NCBI GenBank assembly: GCA_015060065.1
Contig: SUZF01000013.1
Location: 1-60,318 of the forward strand
Reading direction: 5' to 3'
From: Rikenellaceae bacterium
Lineage (GTDB): Bacteria > Bacteroidota > Bacteroidia > Bacteroidales > Rikenellaceae
Length of the DNA: 60,318 nt
The translations under genes were made by a program, and so were the position numbers. Of the stretch, positions 1 to 8,475 are shown piece by piece. Within the stretch, counting starts at the first letter, position 1; each line of letters begins with the position of its first letter. The notes beneath the pieces were generated by a model that saw only the letters and a program-made list of their open reading frames with translations, had not been told where the DNA came from and did no database searches.

Positions 1-127
1 TAGGGGGTGGGTAGGATATAAATTGGTGGTTTACCACCATTGCATTAAGGGGTAAAAACAAGGCCTTCCCCGAAGAGAAAGCCTTGCATATAAGAAAGCG
101 TAACAAAGAACTACTTCTTCATATACC
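1..127. repeat. 127-bp exact direct repeat, copy 1
   Basis: Bases 1-127 are identical to 184-310, a period of 183 bp. Copy 1 contains the same hairpin terminator (59-86) and small palindrome (24-39) as copy 2, and at its right end a short stub matching the last codons of the CoA-transferase gene. To the right of base 127 the two copies diverge. The copy starts exactly at the first base of the window, so its true left limit is unknown. The length of 127 equals a common maximum k-mer size of de Bruijn assemblers, so copy number here may be an assembly matter. Confidence 0.9.
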
Positions 128-160
128 ATTTAATATAATTTGGAGCCTATGGCGACCAAG

Positions 161-181
161 TCCCCTGCCCGAGGCGGGGGA
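161..181. repeat. GC-rich REP-like hairpin
   Basis: A 9-bp stem TCCCCTGCC / GGCGGGGGA with a three-base loop CGA sits in the 56-bp segment between the two 127-bp repeats. Its flank, running into TTTAGGGGGTGGG, looks like a short dispersed intergenic element. That it is dispersed is my inference; only one copy is in this window. Confidence 0.5.
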
Positions 182-183
182 TT

Positions 184-310
184 TAGGGGGTGGGTAGGAT
201 ATAAATTGGTGGTTTACCACCATTGCATTAAGGGGTAAAAACAAGGCCTTCCCCGAAGAGAAAGCCTTGCATATAAGAAAGCGTAACAAAGAACTACTTC
301 TTCATATACC
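184..310. repeat. 127-bp exact direct repeat, copy 2
   Basis: This copy covers the last five codons and stop of the CoA-transferase (294-310), its terminator (242-269 plus the T-tract side 237-241) and a 7-bp-arm palindrome TGGTGGT-TT-ACCACCA at 207-222. Because the gene end lies here in an intact context, this is probably the original copy and 1-127 the duplicate. Confidence 0.9.
237..269 (-). terminator. intrinsic terminator of the CoA-transferase gene
   Basis: Read on the minus strand, the stem CAAGGCTTTCTC pairs with GGGAAGGCCTTG around a TTCG tetraloop closed by C-G, a very stable loop, and is followed by five T. It lies about 25 bp after the stop codon. The same structure is repeated at 54-86 in the first repeat copy. 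Confidence 0.88.
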
Positions 311-1610
311 CCTTAATGTAATGGTGGTGTGAGCCGTAGCGGTTGAAGGCGGCCTCGTCGAGAGCCTCCTGTGCCGAGGGGTGTGCTACCGAGATAATCA
401 GTCGTGCACGCTCCTGCAAACTCTTGCCATACAAATCTACCGCACCATTCTCGGTTACGAACCAGTGGATGTGGTTACGGGTAGTAACGACACCTGCACC
501 CTCGGTCAGAGCGTCCGAAATCTTCGACACGCCCTTGTTGGTAATCGACGGCATAGCGATAATTGCCTTGCCGCCCTTCGAGAGCGATGCTCCGTAGATG
601 AAGTCAATCTGACCACCCACACCCGAATAGAACTTGCGACCCAGCGAGTCAGCACATACCTGACCTGTGAGATCCACCTGCAATGCCGAGTTGATAGCGG
701 TCACGCGGTCGTTCTTGGCGATGATGTAGGGGTCGTTGGTGTAGCCTACGTCCATCATCAAAACTCCGGGGTTGTCGTTGATGAAGTCATAGACCTTCTG
801 CGAACCCATCAGGAAGGTCGAAACCATCTTGCCCTTATCGATATTCTTTGCCTCGCCATTGATTACACCCTTCTCAACGAGGGGAAGTACGCCGTCAGCG
901 AACATCTCGGTATGAACACCGAGGTTCTTGTGGCCTCCCAACTGTGCCAACACAGCATTGGGAATTGCACCGATACCCATTTGGAGCGTTGCACCATCCT
1001 CGATAAGACCTGCGCAGAGGTTACCAATCTTGGTCTCGACCTCGTTAGGCTCCGAGAAGTGAGCCTCTTCGAGCGGCTGGTCGTCCTGAACGAAGATATC
1101 AATCTTCGACGAGTGAATCATTGCATCTCCGAATGCGCGGGGAACGTACTTGTTCACAACAGCGATAACCGTATCAGCGCACTCAACGGCTGCCAATGTA
1201 GCATCTACCGACGTACCGAGTGAAACGTAGCCGTGCTGGTCGGGAGTCGATACCTGAATCATTGCCACGTTGCAGGGAACAGCACCTGAACGATAGAGTT
1301 TCTGTGTCTCGCTCAAAAAGATGGGAATGTAATCTGCGAAACCGCTCTGGGTAACCTTGCGGACATTGCCACCCACGAAGAACGAGTCGAGTTGGAAGAT
1401 ACCCTCAAATTCGGGAGCCGCATAGGGAGCAGGACCCTCGGTGTGAAGGTGGTGGATGTGTACATCCGAGAACTCCTTGTTCTCGCCACGTGCGCACATA
1501 GCCTTAATCAGACACTGCGGAGCCGACGCTACCGACGAAAGGTGAATGTGGTCGCCCGACTTGATGACCTTAACGGCCTCTTCGGGACTTACGAAATGAA
1601 TCTGTGCCAT
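294..1610 (-). CDS. acetyl-CoA hydrolase/CoA-transferase family protein
   Basis: A 438-residue cytosolic enzyme that moves coenzyme A between an acyl-CoA and a free acid such as acetate or succinate. The N-terminal half matches the acetyl-CoA hydrolase/transferase N domain. The C-terminal half has the GVGGQIDFIYGAS block and, before it, HTEMFADG, whose glutamate is the expected CoA-thioester-forming residue. The length fits the butyrate/4-hydroxybutyrate CoA-transferase branch (about 430-440) better than the longer succinyl-CoA:acetate enzymes (about 500). It lies 65 bp downstream of infB in the same direction; I see no TAnnTTTG box in the gap. Since the window also encodes methylmalonyl-CoA decarboxylase, a role in propionyl-CoA:succinate or acetate exchange is possible. 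The acyl substrate cannot be fixed from sequence alone. Confidence 0.85.
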   Translation of the reverse strand: MAQIHFVSPEEAVKVIKSGDHIHLSSVASAPQCLIKAMCARGENKEFSDVHIHHLHTEGPAPYAAPEFEGIFQLDSFFVGGNVRKVTQSGFADYIPIFLSETQKLYRSGAVPCNVAMIQVSTPDQHGYVSLGTSVDATLAAVECADTVIAVVNKYVPRAFGDAMIHSSKIDIFVQDDQPLEEAHFSEPNEVETKIGNLCAGLIEDGATLQMGIGAIPNAVLAQLGGHKNLGVHTEMFADGVLPLVEKGVINGEAKNIDKGKMVSTFLMGSQKVYDFINDNPGVLMMDVGYTNDPYIIAKNDRVTAINSALQVDLTGQVCADSLGRKFYSGVGGQIDFIYGASLSKGGKAIIAMPSITNKGVSKISDALTEGAGVVTTRNHIHWFVTENGAVDLYGKSLQERARLIISVAHPSAQEALDEAAFNRYGSHHHYIKGYMKK

Positions 1611-1675
1611 TTTCTTTTTAGTTTAGGTCTATATTCAGTTGTCAATTATCAATTTTCAATTGTGAAACGCAAGAT

Positions 1676-4435
1676 TTATTTGCGTTTCACCTCTACCTGC
1701 TCGTAGCCCTCGACGATATCGCCTACGCGGATATCGTTGAACGACTCGATGTTCAGACCGCAATCCTGACCCGAAGTAACCTCCTTCACGTCATCCTTGA
1801 AGCGACGCAACGAGCCGAGTTTGCCGGTGTAGATTACGATACCGTCACGAATCACGCGGATAGGCGTGTGACGCGAGAGTTTGCCCTCACGCACGATACC
1901 TCCGGCAATGGTGCCGACCTTCGAAATCTTGAAAGTTTCGAGTACCTCAATCGAGCAGACAATCTCCTCCTTCATCACAGGCTCCAACATGCCCTCGATA
2001 GCGTCCTTGATGTCGTTGATGGCATCGTAGATAATCGAGTAGAGACGAATCTCAATCTCCTCCTGCTCGGCAAGTTTGCGAGCCGTAGCCGAGGGACGTA
2101 CCTGGAAGCCGACGATGATGGCATTCGAAGCGGCTGCAAGCAGAACGTCAGACTCGGAAATCTGACCCACGGCAGCGTGGATAACATTGACCTGAACGCT
2201 CTCCTTCGAGAGTTTGATGAGCGAGCCGGACATAGCCTCCACCGAGCCATCCACGTCACCCTTGACGATGATGTTAAGTTCCTTGAACGAGCCGATAGCG
2301 ATACGACGACCAATCTCGTCAAGCGTAACGTGCTTCTGGGTCATAATACCCTGCATACGCTGCAACTGCTCACGCTTGTTGGCGATTTCGCGTGCCGAGC
2401 GGTCGTCCTCCATAACATTGAAGGCATCACCTGCCTGCGGTGCGCCATTCAGACCGAGTACCTGTACCGGAGTCGAAGGGCCTGCCTCGGTAACCTTCTT
2501 TCCGTTCTCGTCGAACATCGCCTTTACGCGACCTGTGTAGGTTCCTGCGAGCAGAACATCTCCGATGCGGAGCGTACCGCTCTGTACCATAATGGTCGAT
2601 ACATATCCACGGCCCTTGTCGAGCGTCGATTCGATAATTGCACCCTGCGCCTTCTTATTGGGGTTGGCTTTCAGGTCGAGCATCTCTGCTTCGAGCAGCA
2701 CCTTTTCAAGTAGTTTGTCGAGGTTGAGTCCCTTCTTTGCCGAGACATCCTGGCTCTGGTACTTACCGCCCCAATCCTCGACCAGATAGTTCATATTTGC
2801 CAACTGCTCCTTGATGTGGTCGGGATTTGCAGCCGGCTTATCAATCTTGTTGATTGCGAATACCATAGGAACGCCTGCTGCCTGTGCGTGGTTGATTGCC
2901 TCGATGGTTTGGGGCATCACGCTGTCATCGGCAGCAACGATGATGATGGCAACGTCGGTAATCTTTGCACCACGCGCACGCATCGCGGTAAATGCCTCGT
3001 GACCCGGAGTATCGAGGAAGGTAATCTTCTGACCATTCAACTCCACGCTATACGCACCGATATGCTGCGTGATACCTCCTGCTTCGCCTTCAATAACGTT
3101 GGTTTTGCGGATATTGTCCAGCAACGAAGTCTTACCGTGATCGACGTGACCCATAACCGTAACAATGGGCGGACGGGGTAACAAATCCTCCTCGGCATCG
3201 ACATCGCTCTCGATAGCCTCCTGAATCTCCACAGACACGAACTCGACCTTGAATCCGAACTCCTCGGCAACCACTGCCAGAGCCTCGGCATCCAGACGCT
3301 GGTTGATCGATACCATCAAACCGAGATTCATACATGCCGTGATGACCTGTGTGGGCTGGATGTTCATCATCGTAGCCAACTCGCTGACAGTTACGAACTC
3401 CGTAACTTTGAGTATCGAGCGTTCCTGCTCTGTGCGCTCCATCTCCTCATTGATACGCTCGGCAACAGCCTCGCGCTTCTCCTTGCGATACTTCGCACCC
3501 TTACTCTTTGCACCCTTTGCAGTCAGACGTGCCAAGGTGTCCTTAATCTGCTTCGAGACCTCTTCATCGCTAACTTCGGGACGAAGAATGGGCTTCGGAG
3601 CCTTATTGTGTTTCTTGTTCTTCTTCTCCTGTTTTGCTTGTGCGTTGCGGTTGTTCTCCTGATTGTTGTGCTGGCCGCCCTTCTGCTCTTTGCCGCCATG
3701 GCTCTGGTTTCCGGGTTTGTTCACATCAACCTTCTCCTTGCTCAAACGCTTACGCTTCTGCTTGCCTCCGGGGACAATGCCCGACACGTCCATCGTGCCG
3801 AGAATCTGCGGACCCGACAACGTGCTTACCGAAGGACGGAAGATGTTGTCGCCCTTCTTCTCGACCTGCGGAGCCTCTGCCTTTGTCGGCTCACTTTTTG
3901 CCGCCTCGGCCTTCGGTGCCTCGGCAGCCTTCGGAGCCGCCTTCTCAACCTTTGTGGGTGCGCTCTTTGTCTTCTCGACCTTCGAGGGTTCGCTCTTCGC
4001 CTCGACCTTCGCCTCGACCTTCGGCTCGGTTTTCGCCTTCGGCTCAACCTTCGCCTCCTCCTTTGTAGCAGCAGGTTTTGGGTTGAGGTCTATCTTGCCG
4101 AGAATCTTCGGCTTCTGAATCTCGTCTTTTACGCTGATGACATTGCTCTTCACGACCAACTCCTCAACCTCCTTTGCGGGCTGCTTTGCCTGGTCGATAG
4201 TCACGGTTGCCTGCTTCTGTGAAATCTTTTCACGAATGGCATTTCGTTCATTTCCGGAACTTCGGTTTGTGCCGAACTCCTTTTCAAGAATGGCATACAT
4301 CTCGGCGGTCACCTGTGAGTTCGGCGAGCCGTCGGTGGTGATGCCCTTCTTCTGCAAATAGTCCACGATGGTACTCAAACCCACCTTAAACTCCTTTGCA
4401 ACTTGAATGAGCCTCAATTTTCTTTCGTTATCCAT
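1676..4435 (-). CDS. infB: translation initiation factor IF-2
   Basis: A 919-residue GTPase that brings initiator tRNA to the small ribosomal subunit. Residues 1-55 are the IF2 N-terminal helical domain. Residues about 60-330 are a long, charged, low-complexity linker rich in Lys, Glu, Ala and Pro with repeated KSEPTK- and KAEA-like units. The G domain follows with [17 protein letters not shown] and NKIDKP, then the second OB-like domain, the IF-2 middle domain and the C-terminal tRNA-binding domain ending [11 protein letters not shown]. The length is normal for Bacteroidales. It is the third gene of the classic rimP-nusA-infB cluster, 33 bp after nusA. Confidence 0.97.
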   Translation of the reverse strand: MDNERKLRLIQVAKEFKVGLSTIVDYLQKKGITTDGSPNSQVTAEMYAILEKEFGTNRSSGNERNAIREKISQKQATVTIDQAKQPAKEVEELVVKSNVISVKDEIQKPKILGKIDLNPKPAATKEEAKVEPKAKTEPKVEAKVEAKSEPSKVEKTKSAPTKVEKAAPKAAEAPKAEAAKSEPTKAEAPQVEKKGDNIFRPSVSTLSGPQILGTMDVSGIVPGGKQKRKRLSKEKVDVNKPGNQSHGGKEQKGGQHNNQENNRNAQAKQEKKNKKHNKAPKPILRPEVSDEEVSKQIKDTLARLTAKGAKSKGAKYRKEKREAVAERINEEMERTEQERSILKVTEFVTVSELATMMNIQPTQVITACMNLGLMVSINQRLDAEALAVVAEEFGFKVEFVSVEIQEAIESDVDAEEDLLPRPPIVTVMGHVDHGKTSLLDNIRKTNVIEGEAGGITQHIGAYSVELNGQKITFLDTPGHEAFTAMRARGAKITDVAIIIVAADDSVMPQTIEAINHAQAAGVPMVFAINKIDKPAANPDHIKEQLANMNYLVEDWGGKYQSQDVSAKKGLNLDKLLEKVLLEAEMLDLKANPNKKAQGAIIESTLDKGRGYVSTIMVQSGTLRIGDVLLAGTYTGRVKAMFDENGKKVTEAGPSTPVQVLGLNGAPQAGDAFNVMEDDRSAREIANKREQLQRMQGIMTQKHVTLDEIGRRIAIGSFKELNIIVKGDVDGSVEAMSGSLIKLSKESVQVNVIHAAVGQISESDVLLAAASNAIIVGFQVRPSATARKLAEQEEIEIRLYSIIYDAINDIKDAIEGMLEPVMKEEIVCSIEVLETFKISKVGTIAGGIVREGKLSRHTPIRVIRDGIVIYTGKLGSLRRFKDDVKEVTSGQDCGLNIESFNDIRVGDIVEGYEQVEVKRK

Positions 4436-4468
4436 AAATACTCCTCTCTGTTTTTCGGTTTAGGTTTG

Positions 4469-5701
4469 TTACTCTTCGAACTCTGCTTTGAGAACGGCTA
4501 CCACCTTCTCTGCCTGCTCCAATTCGAGGTCGGCACGCGAAGCGATATCCTCTACGGGAAGTTCGAGTACGCTCTTGGCGGTATCGAATCCGACAGCCTT
4601 CAAGGCATCGATAATCCAGCCCTCAATCTCGTCCGAGAACTCGGTGAGTGCTACGTCCTCCTCCTCAATTTCACGATATACGTCGATGTCGTAACCGGTA
4701 AGCATCTTCGAAAGACGGATATTCAAACCGCCCTTACCGATAGCCAGCGATACCTGATCGGGTTTGAGATAGACCGATGCGGTCTTCTTCTCCTCATCGA
4801 TGGTGATGCTCGAAATCTTTGCAGGATTGAGCGTGCGCTGAATCATCAGTTGGGGATTGGTCGTATAGTTGATAACGTCGATATTCTCATTGTGCAACTC
4901 CTTGACGATAGTGTAGATGCGAGAACCCTTCATACCTACGCATGCTCCTACGGGGTCGATGCGGTCGTCATAGGACTCAACAGCAACCTTGGCTCTCTCG
5001 CCCGGAATGCGGGCAATCGACTTGATGGTAATCAGACCATCGAAAATTTCGGGAACCTCCTGCTCGAACAGACGTTCAAGGAATTGATTTGCCGTGCGCG
5101 AAAGAATGATGCGGGGATTGTTGTTGTTCATCTCTACGCTCTTGACGATAGCCTTGATGGTGTCGCCCTTGCGGTAGAAGTCGCCCGGAATCTGCTCTGC
5201 CTTGGGCAACAACAACTCGTTGTCCTCGTCATCGAGGATAAGCACCTCCTTCTTCCATACCTGATAAATCTCGCCCGAAATAATCTCGCCAACCTTCTCC
5301 GAGTACTTCTCGTAGATGTTAGCCTTTTCGAGGTCGATGATGCGCGATGCGAGGTTTTGGCGCAACGAGAGAACGGCACGACGGCCGAACTGCTCGAAGC
5401 CGATAGCGTCGGTGTATTCGTCGCCCACCTCATACGAAGAGTCGATAGCCTGAATCTCCGAAAGAGAAATCTGCGATACGGGGTTGGTCAAATCCTCGTC
5501 AGCTACAACCTCGCGGTTGCGCCAGATTTCGAGGTCGCCCTTCTCCGGGTTGATAATCACGTCGAAGTTCTCGTCCGTGCCATACTGCTTCTGGATAGCG
5601 TGACGGAATACATCCTCCAAAACGCCAATCATCGTGCTTTTGTCGATGTTTTTCAGCTCCTTGAACTCTGCAAAGTTGCTGATAAGATTAAGATTGTTCA
5701 T
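4469..5701 (-). CDS. nusA: transcription termination/antitermination protein NusA
   Basis: A 410-residue RNA-polymerase-associated factor controlling pausing, termination and antitermination. The N-terminal domain (1-125) is followed by an S1 domain (about 130-200), then two KH domains with GACVGMKGSRIYTI and SLAIGKGGLNIRLS. The C-terminus holds a single helix-hairpin-like segment instead of the two acidic repeats of the longer E. coli protein, which is usual in Bacteroidetes. The start at 5701 gives MNNLNLISNFAEFKE, a normal NusA beginning. It lies 31 bp after rimP and is co-oriented with infB. Confidence 0.96.
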   Translation of the reverse strand: MNNLNLISNFAEFKELKNIDKSTMIGVLEDVFRHAIQKQYGTDENFDVIINPEKGDLEIWRNREVVADEDLTNPVSQISLSEIQAIDSSYEVGDEYTDAIGFEQFGRRAVLSLRQNLASRIIDLEKANIYEKYSEKVGEIISGEIYQVWKKEVLILDDEDNELLLPKAEQIPGDFYRKGDTIKAIVKSVEMNNNNPRIILSRTANQFLERLFEQEVPEIFDGLITIKSIARIPGERAKVAVESYDDRIDPVGACVGMKGSRIYTIVKELHNENIDVINYTTNPQLMIQRTLNPAKISSITIDEEKKTASVYLKPDQVSLAIGKGGLNIRLSKMLTGYDIDVYREIEEEDVALTEFSDEIEGWIIDALKAVGFDTAKSVLELPVEDIASRADLELEQAEKVVAVLKAEFEE

Positions 5702-5732
5702 TGCTTTATATTATATTTTGATTTTGTTGTTT

Positions 5733-6200
5733 CTATTTGTAGTCGAGGAACTCTTTGGTGTATTTAACCTCATCCATTGCATAGCGTTTTACCACGTGCT
5801 GCAACTCCTTCTTCTTTTTGCCCTCAACGGCAACCTTCTCGTCGTATGATAGGGTTATCGACTCTTCGTCTGCCGCATCGAGCGTTGCCAGCAACTTCAC
5901 TCCGTTGCGCAGAAGGACCTCTACGGGTTTGCCGACAAGTTTGAGGTATTGGCGCAGTACGCGCAACTCCGAGCCGATACCTGCCGAAGCAACCATCAAC
6001 GAGAAATCCTCCACATCGCGGTCGAACTCTGCATCTATGGCGCGGTTAAGTGCCACGCACGCATCAATCGATACCGACGTGTCGCTGTCGATAAGCAGTT
6101 CTACCTCGTTTGCAGGCGAACAGTTGCACTCGACAACGAACATATCTGTTCCTGCGAGGTGCTGTTCGGCAATCTCCAAAATTTTAGCGCAATCCATCAT
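5733..6200 (-). CDS. rimP: ribosome maturation factor RimP
   Basis: A 155-residue cytosolic protein needed for 30S subunit maturation. The N-terminal alpha/beta domain includes LLIDSDTSVSIDACVALNRAID, and the segment DFSLMVASAGIGSELRVLRQY is the RimP signature (usually VSSPGLxRPL). The C-terminal SH3-like domain is present. Two consecutive ATG codons (6198-6200 and 6195-6197) make the exact start ambiguous by one residue. First gene of the rimP-nusA-infB operon, with a promoter-like box and a leader hairpin upstream. Confidence 0.93.
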   Translation of the reverse strand: MMDCAKILEIAEQHLAGTDMFVVECNCSPANEVELLIDSDTSVSIDACVALNRAIDAEFDRDVEDFSLMVASAGIGSELRVLRQYLKLVGKPVEVLLRNGVKLLATLDAADEESITLSYDEKVAVEGKKKKELQHVVKRYAMDEVKYTKEFLDYK

Positions 6201-6271
6201 ACTCTTCGATAATATTAGTGCCTTCGTCAGCAGGCTTTTACATCCTTAAATTTTCGTTATAACTACGAAAG

Positions 6272-6294
6272 AAGGGGACTCAAATCGTCCCCTT
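6272..6294 (-). promoter_or_regulatory. hairpin in the rimP-nusA-infB leader
   Basis: AAGGGGAC (6272-6279) and GTCCCCTT (6287-6294) form a perfect 8-bp stem with a seven-base loop inside the roughly 110-nt leader before rimP. There is only a weak T-rich run after it on the minus strand, so it may be an attenuator, a pause site, or a stabilising structure rather than a full terminator. Confidence 0.55.
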
Positions 6295-6320
6295 CATCCT
6301 ATTCGTCCGTTTTCACGATG

Positions 6321-6328
6321 CAAATATA
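6321..6328 (-). promoter_or_regulatory. -7 promoter element for the rimP operon
   Basis: On the minus strand the bases read TATATTTG, an exact match to the Bacteroidetes -7 consensus TAnnTTTG. It would start transcription near 6314, leaving a 110-nt leader before rimP. Confidence 0.6.
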
Positions 6329-6365
6329 GTGAAAAAAAACAAACATACAATATATTTATGCAAAA

Positions 6366-6399
6366 ATGTTGTCAATGCGGAGAATATGCCGGCATGACG
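6366..6399 (-). terminator. possible terminator after rmuC
   Basis: On the minus strand GTCATGC pairs with GCATTGAC (one bulged base) and is followed shortly by a T-rich run. It lies directly after the rmuC stop. The loop is long, so this is a moderate call. Confidence 0.4.
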
Positions 6400-6402
6400 A
6401 GG

Positions 6403-7734
6403 CTACTCCTGTGACTCGCTCTCTTCTCCGGAGACCGCGATGGCACGACGTGTCTGCTGCTTTTTGGTCGGCAGTCCGAGTTTGCGCAGTCGCTCTCCGG
6501 AGCGGATGATGTTGTCGTTACCCGTGCAGAGGCGTTTGTACGCCTCGTCGTAACTCGATTGAGCCTTTTCGAGCGACTGCCCAACCCCTTCGAGGGCTGT
6601 AACGAATGCCACCAACTGCTCGTAGAGTTTTGTGCCGTAGGTTACAATATCGGCTGTGTTTTTGCTCTGGTCGTTGCGCTTCCAGAGGTCATCGACCAAT
6701 TTGAGCAACGCAAAGAGATTGGTGGGCGACGAAACGATGACCTTGCGGTCGTAGGCGTCGCTCCAAATCGTGTTGTCGTATTGCAGGGCAGTGAGGAATG
6801 CCGGCTCGTTTGGAACAAACATTATCACAAAGTCGGGCGATTGGAGCAGTCGCTGGTACTCCTTGCTGCCCAACTCTTTAACGTGCTGACGGACCGAGGC
6901 TATGTGTGCCGTGAGATGTCGCTGGCGAGAGTCGGCATCCTCGGCTGCGGAGAAGTCTGCGTATGCCGTGAGCGAAACTTTCGAGTCGATGACTATCTGC
7001 TTGCCTTCGGGCAGATAGAGAACCACATCCGGGCGCAGGTTGTTACCCTCGGCATCCTTGATGTTGAGTTGGGTGTCGTAGTGTATGCCGCGAATGAGGT
7101 TCGAGTTGTCGAGTATGCTGTCGAGAATCATCTCGCCCCAGTCGCCCTGCACCTTCGAGTTGCCTTTGAGTGCTTGGGTCAGGTTGGCGGTCTCGGTGGT
7201 GATACGGGCATTGAGTTTCATCAGATTCTCCAACTCGTTACGCAAGGCTCCGCGTTGTTCGTTCTCGGAGGAGTAGATGCGCTCCACTCTTTCGCGGAAG
7301 TCGGTGATATTGTCGCGGAAGGGCTTTAACAACTTGTCTATTTCGTCTTTGTTCGTCTGCCTGAATTGGCGCGACTGCTCGCCAAGGATATCATTGGCAA
7401 GGTTGCGGAATTGAGCCTTGAATTGCTCCTCCATCTTTTCGCGCTCGGCTTCGTGCTGCTCTACGCGGGTGCGCAAGGTCGCCACCTCGACCATCTTTTC
7501 GCGCAGTTGCTCTTCGAGAGCCGTGCGCTCGGTGGCGTGGCGATTTTCGAGGGTGGTGCGCTCGGCTGCTGCACGCTCTGCAAGGTCGTTCTTCTCGGCA
7601 GTAAGTCGCTGTTCCAAATCGAGTTTTTCGTTGATAAGTCGCGTGCGCTCACGATTCATCAGCAGTGTGATAAGTGCCATTGAGACGGCTGTCACAGCCG
7701 CGCAAATGAGTATGATTATAACCATTGTGTTCAT
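6403..7734 (-). CDS. rmuC: DNA recombination protein RmuC
   Basis: A 443-residue membrane-anchored nuclease-fold protein, known in E. coli for limiting rearrangements at short inverted repeats. Residues 4-26 form one hydrophobic segment, residues about 30-150 a long coiled coil rich in Glu and Arg, and residues about 160-420 the RmuC domain with QGDWGEMILDSIL, LRPDVVLYLPEG and VIDSKVSLTAY. I chose the ATG at 7734. The longer open frame to 7920 would run through the divergent promoter region and into rpe, and adds 62 residues with no RmuC similarity. It is transcribed away from rpe. Confidence 0.92.
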   Translation of the reverse strand: MNTMVIIILICAAVTAVSMALITLLMNRERTRLINEKLDLEQRLTAEKNDLAERAAAERTTLENRHATERTALEEQLREKMVEVATLRTRVEQHEAEREKMEEQFKAQFRNLANDILGEQSRQFRQTNKDEIDKLLKPFRDNITDFRERVERIYSSENEQRGALRNELENLMKLNARITTETANLTQALKGNSKVQGDWGEMILDSILDNSNLIRGIHYDTQLNIKDAEGNNLRPDVVLYLPEGKQIVIDSKVSLTAYADFSAAEDADSRQRHLTAHIASVRQHVKELGSKEYQRLLQSPDFVIMFVPNEPAFLTALQYDNTIWSDAYDRKVIVSSPTNLFALLKLVDDLWKRNDQSKNTADIVTYGTKLYEQLVAFVTALEGVGQSLEKAQSSYDEAYKRLCTGNDNIIRSGERLRKLGLPTKKQQTRRAIAVSGEESESQE

Positions 7735-7754
7735 AAGTACGATTTTTGTCTCCA

Positions 7755-7762
7755 CAAATTTA
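7755..7762 (-). promoter_or_regulatory. -7 promoter element for rmuC
   Basis: The minus strand reads TAAATTTG, an exact TAnnTTTG match, about 20 bp before the rmuC ATG, implying a very short leader. Confidence 0.5.
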
Positions 7763-7794
7763 GACTTTATTTTTCTTTTTCGAATAATTTCGGC

Positions 7795-7802
7795 TATTTT
7801 TG
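7795..7802 (+). promoter_or_regulatory. -7 promoter element for rpe
   Basis: TATTTTTG matches TAnnTTTG and lies 16 bp before the rpe start codon at 7819. A T-rich segment (7771-7775) stands about 19 bp upstream in the position of the -33 element. The implied leader is under 12 nt. Confidence 0.5.
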
Positions 7803-7818
7803 TACGGAATAAAATTGT

Positions 7819-8475
7819 ATGACTATGAGAATTATTGCCCCTTCGATGCTTTCGGCCGATTTCGGACACCTCGAAAGAGATACCCGAATGGTTGATGCAA
7901 GTGCCGCAGAGTGGATACATATAGACGTTATGGACGGTGTGTTTGTGCCGAATATCTCATTCGGATTCCCTGTGCTGAAATCTATCCGCAAGGCTTCGCC
8001 CAAGTTTCTTGACGTACATCTTATGATTGTCGAGCCGGAGCGTTACATCACACGCTTTGCCGAGGCGGGTGCCGATATGGTTACCTTCCACCTCGAAGCG
8101 ACCGAGAAGGTGGCGGAGTGCATTGCTTTGGCGCGTAAGGCAGGTGTGAAGGTGGGTATGTCGGTGCGCCCGGCAACTCCCGTGGCGGAGTTGGCACAGT
8201 GGCTGCCGGAGATAGATATGGTGCTTATCATGAGCGTTGAGCCCGGATTTGGCGGGCAATCCTTTATGCCGCACTCGGTCGATAAGATTCGCGAGTTGCG
8301 TGCTATGGCGGATGTGGCGAATCCCAACCTTATCATTGAGGTTGATGGCGGAATATCAGCCTCGAATGCGGCTCTGCTCTTCGGAGCGGGTGCCGAGGTG
8401 CTGGTTGCCGGCAGTTCTGTATTCGGAGCAGAAGATCCGCAGGCGGAAATCGTTAAAATGTTGGAGGCGCGATGA
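7819..8475 (+). CDS. rpe: ribulose-phosphate 3-epimerase
   Basis: A 218-residue TIM-barrel enzyme interconverting ribulose 5-phosphate and xylulose 5-phosphate in the pentose phosphate pathway. Signatures are IIAPSMLSADFGHLE at the N-terminus, HIDVMDGVFVPNISFG (metal-binding His and Asp), LDVHLMI, MSVEPGFGGQSFM and EVDGGIS, all intact. Two in-frame ATGs (7819 and 7825) are two codons apart; I use the first. The stop overlaps the ABC-F start by four bases (ATGA), so the two are translationally coupled. Confidence 0.96.
   Translation: MTMRIIAPSMLSADFGHLERDTRMVDASAAEWIHIDVMDGVFVPNISFGFPVLKSIRKASPKFLDVHLMIVEPERYITRFAEAGADMVTFHLEATEKVAECIALARKAGVKVGMSVRPATPVAELAQWLPEIDMVLIMSVEPGFGGQSFMPHSVDKIRELRAMADVANPNLIIEVDGGISASNAALLFGAGAEVLVAGSSVFGAEDPQAEIVKMLEAR

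Noticed and set aside
111..145. Remnant of a second CoA-transferase gene (stub reading NYIKWYMKK)
   Set aside because: Only about eight codons match before an in-frame stop, and the match falls mostly in the 127-bp repeat, so it is a side effect of that repeat.
4403..5767. A 454-codon open frame on the plus strand opposite nusA
   Set aside because: It is the antisense shadow of nusA; no recognisable domain, and nusA is certain.
7735..7920. N-terminal extension of rmuC by 62 codons
   Set aside because: It overlaps the rpe gene and both promoters; no RmuC similarity.
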